DNA of 64,000 nucleotides. It comes from Theristus sp. LFF4_11. Lineage: Eukaryota > Nematoda > Chromadorea > Monhysterida > Xyalidae. Position numbers and translations under genes: made by a program. The stretch lies in assembly GCA_030248135.1 (NCBI GenBank), contig JASANC010000347.1, positions 1-64,000 of the forward strand, read 5' to 3'. Of this stretch, positions 47,834-59,100 are shown one piece after another; positions within the stretch are counted from its first letter, which is position 1; each line of letters begins with the position of its first letter. Under the pieces are notes generated by a model, which worked only from the letters and a program-made list of their open reading frames with translations, ran no database searches and had not been told where the DNA came from.

Positions 47834-48068
47834 AAAAGGCCAGTTCATACAAATGCTGACGTATGCTGACGTACATATTGTACGTACGTCAGAGGCACGA
47901 CTCCATATGGTGGACGATGGTGTGCAATAAATACGACACCTGACATGAATTGACGTGCCGTGCGTACAAACGTCTGCATGGACGGTAATATGCTAAAACA
48001 CGCAACTTGACGGCGACGTGACGTGCCGTGCCGTATACGCATTGTACGTCGCAGTATGAATGGGCCCG
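47834..48068. mobile_element. Palindromic GTTCATAC-type MITE
   Basis: Begins AAAGGCCAGTTCATAC and ends GTATGAATGGGCCC, with CTGACGTATGCTGACGTAC inside. It is a diverged member of the family at 23082-23196 and 41422-41632. Confidence 0.55.
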
Positions 48069-48517
48069 TATGCAATGTCACAGAGCGTAAATCTGTCAAA
48101 AAGGAAGGAATATTATATAACATTCTATGGTGTTTCCGCAGAAAAATAGCAGCACAATGTGAATAAACTTTGGATGGCTCAACGGATGCGCGTTTCTTGT
48201 GAGCAGTTTGTGTCGCTCGATTCAAAACCATGTTTGTATGGATGTGAGCGAACTATAACGCGGCAATGCCTCGAAAATCTGCCAAAAAAATCCGTTGCAA
48301 AGATACAATAATTCATGTGGTGAACGAATTCACCCATCACAATTTACAATATCATCATCTGCGGCATACAATTAGAATCATACACGCAGCAACAAGACGA
48401 ACGGTTTTTTTATGATAATATGTTAACAACAAAACTATAATTTTTGTATGTAAAATATTAAAACCGGCAATAGTGCGTTGGTTCGGACAAGTTTGTTTAT
48501 CATTGAGAAAAAACGCC

Positions 48518-48519
<2 letters not shown>

Positions 48520-48548
<29 letters not shown>
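48520..48548 (+). repeat. (AC)n microsatellite
   Basis: About 14 uninterrupted AC dinucleotides, 20 bp downstream of the ESRP-like stop codon on its minus strand. Confidence 0.95.
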
Positions 48549-48551
<3 letters not shown>

Positions 48552-48566
48552 GAAGTGCAATTAAAC

Positions 48567-51500
48567 TCAGGTGGAGCAGAGATACAGTTCCACTTGTCGC
48601 TGTAGGAACACTGATTGGTTCTTTTCGGCGACGGCGCGAATCGCCTCATCGCGACTGGCGAACGTCACGATGACGTCACCGGTCGGTTGACCGGCGATGT
48701 TGCGCTGCACCTGGATGCACTCGGCTGTCACCTGAAGCAATCAGGATTTTTATTTCGGAATTTACAAAGACGACGGCGGCTTTATATCGTTCGGAAAGGG
48801 TCTACAGTCGAAAGAATTGCGGTGTGTATGCTTTCTGTGCAGGCATTGCTGTGGGGGCGGAGTTTGGTTTGCACAGAAAGCATGCACACCGTAATCAGCA
48901 ACGAATCAGCTGATCCTCTATAATTTAGAGTTGTTCGGCTGTACTGTTTGTTTCGATCTTTGCGTACCTAGAATTCACATTTTGTGAAAAAAAAACAAAA
49001 AAATCAGTTTATTCAATATGGCATGCAGATATTACCTCGGGGAAACCTTGAAAGAAGGCCAACAGATCGGTGGTGCCAGCGTTCACGGCCACGTTGCGCA
49101 TCAGCACCAAGTTGGCACTCAGCGTGCCGCCGGCCAATTGCGCCACCTGCTGCTGCTGCTGCTGTTGCAATAGCGCCTGCTGTAAGACGGCGTGCTGCTG
49201 TAGCATGTGCTGTTGTTGGTGCGGCGGCGGCGGTTGGTGTTGTTGTAACAGTAATTGTTGTTGCTGTGCTTGTGGTTGTTGTTGCTGTGGCGGCTGCTGT
49301 TGCATGTGCGTGTGATGTTGCTGACTGAACGACACGCCGCCGCTCGCTGCTTGCTGTTGTAGCGGATGATGTTGGTGGTGTACCGCGATGCCGGTCGGCA
49401 GCTGAGCGGCCGCCGCTGCCGCTGCCGCCGCGGCGTGCGCCTGCTGTTGCTGTTGTTGTTGTTGTTGCTGTTGGCTGAACGCTGCGGCGTAGTAGGCGGC
49501 GTTCGTCGGCGACATCGGCGGACTCGGGTACGGCCACATGTACGGGTACAACATCGGCCCGCCCACCGGCGTCGTCGGCGTGCTCGCGGCGAGACTCTGC
49601 GCGCCGCTGCCGAGACCGTTCGGCAGCATCGCTACTGCGGCACCACCGCCGTTCATGCTGGTCACTGAAAATACAACACGGTGCACAGTGGCACTCTGAA
49701 TGATATAACACATTCAGCTGAGTCGCTGGTGGTCACGTGTGATGCGTACTTTCTGCGCGAAACCGACTCCGCCTCCACGGCGTGTGTTTTAGGGACTCCG
49801 GGTTACTTACAATGATTCTGATTTGTTGCGTGTTGCATGATGAGACTGGTTTGTTATCTAGACACGCAGTCAGTCGTAGAGCCACGAAAAACGATTTTAC
49901 CACTGAAACGCATGAAGCTCGTTTCAAGTGCAAGTGTCTGTGGTATATACGGTGCTCACCGGGAATGATTGGAAGGCGTACTTGACCGTTCTGCACTGTG
50001 ATGCCGTTCGGGAATGCGGCTGAGGTGATCAGCTGCTGCGGCGAGAGGATCTGCTGACCGACGGCACCCGGGAGCCCGCAGACGCTCATCGTCGGCGTCC
50101 CGGGACTCGTGAGACCGGGCAGCGGTTGACTGAGCCCACCGAATAAGCCCATTGAATTTGTAACTGCAAAAAAACGGAGAAATACATGTTGTATTGGCGT
50201 TAAAATTGCATATACGAGGGTGTGTTTGTTTAAACCTGTCTCGGTTTTTCGCAGAACACAGACAATGGAGAAACTATTATTGAATTACAGCACGAAGAAC
50301 GAATGTACCGGAGTTGTATGACACCAAACAGCCCATTTGTGGCTAAATGCTTTCTCGTAACTCGGATTCCGTTCTTTGTTCTTTTGCGAGCGCACTGTAT
50401 TCTGTGAAAAAAACATTGACAGGTCTAAAGAAACATACTGTACGAATTGTGGTTTTACCGTCGGATAGTTTATTTTTGTTGTTTGTTTAGCTTTTATCTG
50501 GAAATCTCTCGGGTCACAAACTTGGCGAGACTGGCAATCGCGGCACGGTCACGGGCGCCGTGAACACGTTCGGCAGTATTTGATTCTGAGCCGCTGCTAC
50601 TGGACCCGTCACGACTAGATTCATATCGTCGGCGCTGCATTGGAACACCTGGAAATGTGCAAGTTTTTGAAATTCAAACTTTCGTTTATTGTCCTCCGAT
50701 TAAACCTCAACGAGTTCATGCAGACAAATAATGCACATGTTCGTGCACACTTCTCGATTCACACGCACACGAACCCATGCACCATTAAAAATTTCGCTTG
50801 AGCAAAAGAACACCCGTTTTCCTTCCCGAAAACAATGCGGATACAGCCGTATGTGTTTTTTGCTTCTGAAAACTGGAAGGGAATCTGAATCGATTTCGTG
50901 CATACGTTTGTGCATGTGCATCATTTTGCTGCGTGAAACGATAATGAGCAGAAACAAATGCGTAATTAAGAAAAACTGAGCATATTATTTCGAGACATAT
51001 CAATTATTGATCTGCCGACCTCAATGTAACGCTGTTTCTTTCCGATAGACATGTATTTGTTGTGGCGATCAAGGGCCGTTCCTTGTGCCGCCTGCTCGGT
51101 GTCCATTTGGATGAACGCTTCACCGGAAGGGTGGCCCTGAATTGAAACTTGTTCACTCAGAATTTTTCTATTTGATTTTTTAGCAATATGCCAACAATTC
51201 AAGCAATATTACGTAACGTGTGTTTGTCTAAACCGGTCACTTTTGTTGCAGAATAAAAAGACGGAATCACAGCAAAGAAAAAACAAAAATGTGTCCATCC
51301 ATCCATCCATCCATTTTATTTCGCGAAAAAAACAGGAAACTCCCTCTGATTGATTGAAGGTTTGATTGAAGTCAAACCACCCCATCTGGCTGTTCTGACG
51401 TTTTCTTGCGATGCCATGCAATTTCTTCCGCGCTGCTATATACATAGCTCTCTGCAGTTTAACTCTAAATTATAGGAAATCAGATTATTTGTTCGCGATC

Positions 51501-53058
51501 ACGTGATGCATGCTGTCTGTGGACGACAGACTCCGCCTCCGCAGCAACGCCTGCACAGAAAGCATGCATCACGTGATCGCCAACCAATCAGCTGATTCCC
51601 TATAATTTAGAGTTCGACTGTATTCTGTGAAGAAATAAAAAAACAATGACCCGTCTAAAACGAACACCCTGTACCTGGTGGTTGTACACCATGTGCACAC
51701 CCTGGAACACGATGTGCCGCGCGAAGTCGCCGAGGAAGTCGAGAATGTGGTGTACCTGCGTTCGAAGGTTGGTCTCATTGAGCGAGAAATTAATTTCGAG
51801 TTTTTTTGACAGAATCAGGTCGAATCAATTTTAAAAAAACCCAACCCCAACCTGCGCTTCATACGGGATTTATTTTTCAACAAAAAACCCCAACCCGAAC
51901 CTGCGCTTCGTACGGCAAGCCGCGCAGTCGCACACAGTCCTTCTTCTGCGTGCCGGTCAGTATCAGCTGCTGCGGCACGCTGCTCGTCGGCGCCACCAGC
52001 CCCGGAATGCTGCCCGCGAACGAACTGACCGTCATCGTGGCCGCGGCCGGGTCCGACTTCAGTGGCTCCAACGTTTTGTTGATCACCTGCGATTGTTTGG
52101 TTGTTTTGGTTTTTGGCTCTTTTTTGCTATTGAACGTTCATTATTAAACATGTATGGTAAAAGTGGAAACGGCTGTTTTTTTTGCTCATCTGAAATCTCA
52201 CTTTTGTTAGCAGTTGCATCAACATAGAACTGTGGTCGGCGACATTCATTTTGCATTATTATGAAATAATATTCAAATTTTTATTGACATTTTTGCATGA
52301 AAAATGTTTATTTTTCAATTTGATGAAATAGTGCACATCTAATACAGTTTAAAAGATGCACATCATCTGGAACCTTCAGTTTTTAAAGTCAGTCTTAATT
52401 TCTTAAAGGGAGGCATCAAGCAACTTGACTTTAAGTCATCACAGTGTCTTCACAACGAACAACATAAGACTGCGGGTACTATCTTATGTACGTATCTTTT
52501 AGAAACCTATCAAAACAAGGAATTACTGTCGGGTGGATGTATGATTTTCCATGTGCAATGTCGCACATCTATGTACAGTAAGTCTTCAGTTTTTCAAGTT
52601 TTGCTTCCTGCACACACATTAACATTAACATTAACATAGCCAACAAATACATGTATGCATTAACTGTATAAAACTTCGCTACGCTTCATGTGCGTATATG
52701 TACCGGCTATTAAAATTATGTTGTCGTTTAGCTAAAAGCATTTCTCTGTATATTGGAAATCCTCTTGATGAACAACATACCGGTAGTTTTGCAATGTACA
52801 TACCTGTCCTGCACACATGTAAACTGCACCACACACAATCTCAAGTACAGGTACATATTGTATGTATGGATATGTAAGATACGGAGCATCGGAGCAAATC
52901 ATTTTCCACCATTCCTATCCAAACTGTACTTAACAAAATGAAACAAAACTCATAACACTCATATAATGCCGTCGTTCTAATCTGACCTGGTTGACTCCAC
53001 AATCGGACTGATGCTCCGAGTCTGAGCGACTGCGGCTTTCGGACACTTTTGCGGACAT
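48567..53058 (-). CDS. ESRP: ESRP/fusilli (sym-2)-like RNA-binding splicing regulator
   Basis: Eight minus-strand exons: 53058-52987, 52086-51901, 51755-51675, 51136-51020, 50648-50522, 50163-49960, 49664-49036 and 48731-48567, joining in phase to 526 residues. It should regulate alternative splicing in the nucleus by binding GU-rich RNA. One quasi-RRM spans exons 2-4: [35 protein letters not shown] and SGEAFIQM, ending KKQRYIEV and FQCS. A second RRM spans exons 7-8: [34 protein letters not shown] and [10 protein letters not shown]. Between them is a Pro/Gly linker with long Gln, Ala and His-Gln runs (49120-49480). Known ESRPs have three RRMs and an N-terminal exonuclease-like domain. Here only the last two RRMs are present, unless upstream exons lie beyond 53058. 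An in-frame stop 75 bp upstream of the ATG supports this start. Confidence 0.92.
49120..49480 (-). repeat. CAG/CAA-rich poly-Gln/poly-Ala coding tract
   Basis: Runs of CTG/TTG on the plus strand encode interrupted poly-Gln stretches (the longest is 11 residues) and a run of Ala codons in exon 7 of the ESRP-like gene. Length polymorphism would be expected. Confidence 0.9.
51293..51314 (+). repeat. (ATCC)n microsatellite
   Basis: Five CATC units in a row in the upstream part of an ESRP-like intron region. Confidence 0.85.
51462..51613. mobile_element. Complete palindromic MITE in ESRP-like intron 3
   Basis: 152 bp, starting ACTCTAAATTATAGG and ending with the exact complement CCTATAATTTAGAGT. 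Arms continue through AATCAGCTGATT-like sequence and CACGTGATGCATGC to a CCGCCTCC centre. It is the best-preserved copy of the family seen at 20165-20600, 27840-28000, 38890-39047 and 48826-48940. I could not establish a target-site duplication. Confidence 0.8.
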
Positions 53059-56000
53059 AATGCGACCGCTCTCTTCTGCGGTGTCCAACTTCAGCTTTTT
53101 CGCGTGTTTGTTAGCCGTTTTGCCGATTTTTTATGAACGTTGAATTTTCATATATGTATATGATGCAAAGTGGTCGAGGAAATAATTCTTGTATGGGTTC
53201 TCTAGCCCTTGAACGGGCGATAGTTAGGATTACAAGTGAGGAATGATTGAGCGCACGGTTGATTTACTTGATCATTTCCACGTCATCGTCGATGATTTCA
53301 AGTCAGTTTCAGACACCTTTGAACCGAACATTCTGCAAGCAAACACTCCACCGTTTTTGTACTGCGCGAAATTCAAATTGTAACCTGAGCAGACAAAAAA
53401 GTACAGATAAGCGCAAAACGAAAGCAGCGCAGTGCTATGGAGCACATACAAAATAGTTGGGACCAGACAGAATATCAGTAAATCAATATATGTATGTAAG
53501 CACGGTTTATCAGATATACGTTCGAACCACGAACGAACGACAATCAGCAGGCACAGACAGTCAATGAGATTGTAGTTTTGAAATAAAATTCAAACAACAG
53601 TGACAGTCATTATCGATCAGCACTGAAATGTACCAGCTAGCTAACAGAGATATAAACAAAATCGGTTAGTGAATAAAATGACAAAAATATATATATAATA
53701 AATTATAATGTGCAGATATAGCCTCACTGTGGCAGGCAATGTCTGTATTTTTTACCAAACATTTTTTGCATTGAAAAAACTTTTCAGCCTGTACGCTTCG
53801 TTTGTTTCGGTTAGCACAGCACACACACAATTCTATTATTATGGCACTGACGTAGCACACGCGCCTGTACAGTCGCACTCAACCGCCAATGCGAGGATTA
53901 AGCCAAACATTACCGAGCATCAAGATGCTGCAACGGTTGGAACACACACGCATAATGTGCGGCGTTACAAGAGGAGAAAGCTGCCAAGAGGTTTCTGAAA
54001 TCACCATACACCAATCTGATCCCTTGGATTACTGTGGTGCCCATCTTATCTACAGAATGAAATGCGGCGCCATGAAGGCAGCTGAGCGGGACGGAAATAA
54101 TTTTCTCCATGTGTCCTGCCCCTCCTGCCTGATTGACTGCAGTCGAAACGTGCAAGCGCTGGTTTGAACGTCGGTATGTGTTCTTCTGATTTTATTTATT
54201 TTTGTCAAAAAATCTGATTCAAAACAAATAAAAGAGTGATTTTCATCAGAGTTAGTTTTTTTGCATTCCGTATTATTTTGTGACCGCGTGAAAGTCCTAA
54301 AAGTACATGTACACGATATTTAAAATAACTGAAAACGATGGAGCCATAAGTTGCAATATGCGTTCGTTTACACCGCAATAATAACGTTGTTGTTTCAACA
54401 TTTAATCTGCGCAAGCTTTAGGTTGGTCGCGTTTGAAAAGTCTCAAATTTCATCGTTTTTTCGCCCCTCTATGGGAAACTCAAAACAGTGTTTGGAAATA
54501 ATAGACAAACGCAGCGTTTGTTACAGCTTACCATTACTGCCGCGCATGGCACAACTCTATCAAGCTAAACAGCTAAACAAAACGCAAGTATTTAGACGCT
54601 AAAATGCAACACGTCATGAAAACAGTGATTAAAGCAAGTACCAGAGGCGAAGCGTGGAAAAAGCGGAGAGCTCATCACCACATCACTGTATGACAACACA
54701 GTAACAAGACAGATAGGCATCATATAATGACTTTACACTGAACAATCAAACAAGAGCTGGCCTTCGCCAGCACAATTGAAAACGCGCCTTTCGAAAAGTT
54801 TGCGGACACACAATTTTCGCGTGTTAACCACCGTTTAGCCTTCAGGGACGGCGCTTTTTGGTGCGCGCGCTCATCGCGTCTCTCCTCACCACACACCGGC
54901 AATTCTATGGAGATGGATGGACACAACGGTTGACTTTAACAGACATATTTTCACTACCTGTCAAAACACGCCGAAACGTGTGTGTGTGTGCCGCGGAGCG
55001 TTCAGTTTTGTGGTCCAATTCATAGACTCCCGATATTACGCACACACTGGGATTGTCTATCCGCTAAAGCAATATATGATGATGGGCTGAAAAAAAGTGT
55101 CGGGATGCGCGCGGCGAGTGTCTTGGCGACAAAGGTAGGCTAGAGAATGGAGAATCACAGAATACATACATATACAACAATGAAAAATGTTTTGTCAACG
55201 AAAACTTATACACATATACTCTATATAATGTAATACATGTGTGAACCAAGCAGAGTCGCACACAGCAATCGACTCTACTATGGAAAACGATGCTGGCAAC
55301 AAAAAAGCAAAAATATATAGCGTAAAAAATGCTCCGCAGTATTTATTGTTTCTTGAAAATGTGTTACACCGCAGCCACGAGGAACTTCAACGACAGCCTT
55401 GAACATTTAAAACTCTTGCGCATTGCTAATATGGTTCTCTGCAACTTTTCCGTCACTGCCGCATCTTTGTCACTTTGTGTAACCATAATTCAGTGAAAAT
55501 AATGATCTCCAGTAGTGATTGTACCCTGTGAATCAAAGCGAAAAGAGTATGTAATGGCACGTTTAAGCAGCCGCCTTTTTGTGTACCTTTTGTGTATGCA
55601 GGTTATTGGATTACGGTATTTGTCGTGTTATAAGGGCTGGGAGCGTGTTTTATTTGCCCAGTCCCAGTCCTAACCCAGTCCACCGATTTTATTATTTGTT
55701 CGTTTCGTTTTATCCAGGTCCCGTTTTGTTAACCAATTCATTGTTTCGTACTAAAAAGTGAATTGACCGGATTAACGAAATAAAAGAGAAAAGAAAGAAA
55801 AGAGGACTGGCCGTTTTATCGACGAACTGAATAACAACAATAATAAATAAAAGAGATTGATATTTAACTGTGAGACACACACACGCATAAATCCTTGTCA
55901 CGCACACGTCTTCAAACACAACCGCTCGGATTGTTTCGGCAGTCTAGAGTGATAACCATTACATTAAGGAGGTCCATTTCAGTGGAGGTCCCGCCGAATT

Positions 56001-56132
56001 CATCGGTTGCGTGCGCGACGAGGAGCGACGACGTTGAGCCCTTGCACCGCTCGAATGGTCATGGAGGACCGCGGTTAGCTTGGAGCTCCTGCGATCATCT
56101 TCAGCCAAGCGAAAACTCGGGATCGATCAACA
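53059..56132. other. 3-kb region between ESRP-like gene and gag-like ORF
   Basis: Mostly AT-rich, with no credible exon chain on either strand. It contains the 5' flank of the ESRP-like gene and, from about 55.9 kb, more GC-rich DNA leading into the ORF at 56133. A GGTCATGGAGGACC word at about 56057 resembles a motif repeated inside the ORFs. I found no long direct repeat that would be a 5' LTR. Confidence 0.5.
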
Positions 56133-59100
56133 ATGCCAGTGCTCGAGCGCGAAGTGATGGACGAAAGCGAGATGGACGGCGACGCAAGCGACAACGAGGG
56201 CAATGGCCATGGAGGGTCGCGAGCCCAAAGGACATCTGAGGAGACCAACGCGCGAGACGGAGCGGTGACGGACGGCGACGCTGTGTTGGATCAGATTGCT
56301 GGAGCCGTCAAACACTCGCCGATCAAAAACCGAAAACGAGGCCATGGAGGGCCAGCGCCACGAGGCCATGGAGGGCCAGCGCACGGGAGAGGAGTAATGA
56401 CACGTAGCAGTGCACGAGCTGCGTCGAGTGGAGCTGGACAAAGTGTGACGCCGAAAACGACCAAAAAGGTAACGGTGGTCACGCCGGGTGAGGCGTCATC
56501 GGTGGTTTTGGAAACGAGCGACGACGAGGGCAATGGCCATGGAGGGTCACGAGCCCAAAGGAGATCCGCGGTGCGAGGACCTACAAAAACGAGGGGAAGA
56601 CCGCGAAAAGTGATCGTCCGTCGAGTGAGTTCGACGGAGGAGTCGTCAGACGAGGAGGCACCGATGACGGCAAAACGGCGTGAAGTCGTGGCCGGCAAAG
56701 CACAAAAGCTGGCGAAAGTTTTCGACAAGTACGACTGGGGAGCGGAATCATGGTGGCGATTCGTGGAGCGCTTGGAGGACGCTTGTCACGACAACGGCAT
56801 CAGCAAGGACGACGAAAAAGCAATCGTCCTGAAGTACATGATGTCAGCCAAGTCGAGGCTGTCGTTCGACACTCTGAACGTCGATCAGCGAGCATCGTGG
56901 AAGGAAGCGGTAAAAGTGTTGGGTGTCATGTTCGGCGAGAAGCTAGCGAAGGCGAGGAGGCTCGAGGAACTGCGAATGTTCGAGATGGCGATGGACGCCG
57001 ATCCGAAGGAGACAGTGAACGAGCTGAATCGAATGATGGCACCAATGCTCGCAACAGAGACGAAGGAGAACCGCGACCTCCGACTGGCACATCAGCTGTA
57101 CCACTGTTTGCCGGCAGAAATGCGGAACTGGTTGGTGTTCAAAGAGGTGGACACGGACGATCTCGAGGGAATGGTGGAAGCCATCGGAGCCATTCAGAAG
57201 TTCCTCGAGACAGACAAGATCTTGAAGCCAGCCAACAGCAGACCGCCGCGCAGAGGGAACGATGTCGGACAAGGAGCTGAACTCGAACAACAGTTCAGTC
57301 AACTACGAAGCGGCTATAGCGCACCGAGAGCCACGTTCAGAGGCGGCATGCACAACAACGCCGCACCGCGACCAAACAACAACAACTTCAGTCGACCGCC
57401 GATGCAGCAGCAGCAGCAGCAGCACACTCGACCACCACCACAACTGCCAAACAGACCGCCGCAGCAGACGTTTGGTGGAAGTGCACAGTCGAACCGTGGA
57501 ATGGCTCCGTTCCGTGGCAACAATCGTGGCGGGTATCGCAACACGGGTGACAAACGTTGCTACTCATGCAACGAGCTCGGTCACACAATGATGGGGTGCC
57601 CAAAGAGAGCGATGGCCGACCGACAACAGGCCATGATCGGAACGTTGGAAACGGCGAGTGGAAACAGCAGCAGCAGCGAAAGCAATCTGGACCCGCTAGC
57701 GTACCTGGAGGTACAGCTGAATGGAGTTCGATGTCGTGCATTGCGAGACTCAGGAGCACAAGTGAACATCGTGCCGGCAGCATTGCTCGAGTACATCGGA
57801 GCAGCTACAGGAGAAACGCCGAAGATCACGGATTGCGAGCTGAGCGGAAGGAGTCTCACTGGTGGCAAAGTGGCAGAATTCAAAGGCAAAGTGCAACTGA
57901 ACGCAGCGTCTGGAGACGCGAGTGCTTGTATGGACTTCTACGTGCTGACGAAGGGAAAGAGCGATGGAAAAGATCAGCTAGTGTTTGGACGACCGATGGA
58001 GATCGTGTGGGACGTCGGATGTCCGATGGCAACCACAGCACCGCCAGCAATGAAAGGAGAAGTGCCGTACTTGATGCCGCAAGACCAGTCGCAAGTGGAA
58101 GTAGTATCGGAGCCGTGCGAGTTTTGTCAAAAGAGCGACCACCTGACAGACGACTGCTTGGCTAGAAAGACGTGCGAGCTGTTTCGAGAGAAAGGCATGA
58201 CGCGGCAGCAAGCGATCGAAATGACGGACAGCTACCTGAGGGGCAGCACGACAAAGCTCACACCGCCACGAACACCAGAGCGCGTAGTCACCAAAATGGA
58301 TGAGGCCAGCAAGAAGAAGCACAAGCTGATGGAGTTGGAGTACAGCACATATCGAGCGGAACGGTTCAAGGATAAACTGCGAGAAGAACAACGCAAGGAT
58401 CCGTTCGTGTTCCAACTGATTCAGTGCGCGTCGCATGAGATCCCGCAGCATCTGAGACCGGACGCCAGTCCTGTGGTGGAACAGTGCTTGAAGGACTTCG
58501 AGTACTACATGTCTGATGGATTGCTGTACGTCTGGGAACCGGATCTCGTAGTGGGAAACATCGTGGTGCCGCAGAGCATGCATTGGTTGGCGATGAAGAA
58601 GGTGGCAAAGACCTTGAACGAAGTGACGCGAGAAACGATGATCCCAGCAGTTCGCAGATTCTTCTGGTGGCCGGAAGTTGCGTGCGACGCAGCAGAATAC
58701 GCAGGAAACTGGGTGCCCGAGTTGAAGATGTCGATCGACCACGAAGTGATCGAGGAGGTGCAGGACAGCGAGGAGGAATCGCCGCTGAACGAAAGGCATG
58801 GAGGCCAACGAGTGACAGTGAGGATCAGCAACGACCTCGGCCTGACGGAACGTGGCATGATGTATCTCCTGGTGATCATGGACGATTTCACGAAGGCGAT
58901 CAGTGCGTATCCGATGGAAACGAAGGCAGCGTCCGAGGTAGCTCGAAACATCTGGAACTACATGAGCAAGAACGGACAGCCGACGGAGATGACGATGTGG
59001 CTGGAACCAGTTCACGTGCAGCAGATCGCAGCAAACGTGGAGGCGAGATACGGCTTGAAGGTCGTGGATCATCAGATCGCGTACAAAGTGGGCGAAAAGG

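Larger units (their letters stand above)
43672..48566. other. 4.9-kb AT-rich region without a supported gene
   Basis: Between the transporter stop and the ESRP-like stop. Composition is strongly A-rich on the plus strand from about 44.5 to 47.5 kb. Short frames are low-complexity and have no partner exons. It contains a direct repeat near 44165-44395 (GTGGCCAATACCCAGATGTA occurs twice), a MITE at 47834-48068 and an AC microsatellite at 48520-48548. Long 3' UTRs or non-coding RNAs could be hidden here. Confidence 0.55.

Noticed and set aside
49009..49713. Second and third long frames over ESRP exon 7
   Set aside because: Shadows of CAG-rich coding DNA; the real frame continues the RRM at [18 protein letters not shown].
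56020..56060. tRNA primer-binding site and 5' LTR near 55.98 kb
   Set aside because: A TGGAGGTCCC word looks PBS-like but I could not match it to a tRNA end, and no paired LTR is visible in the window.
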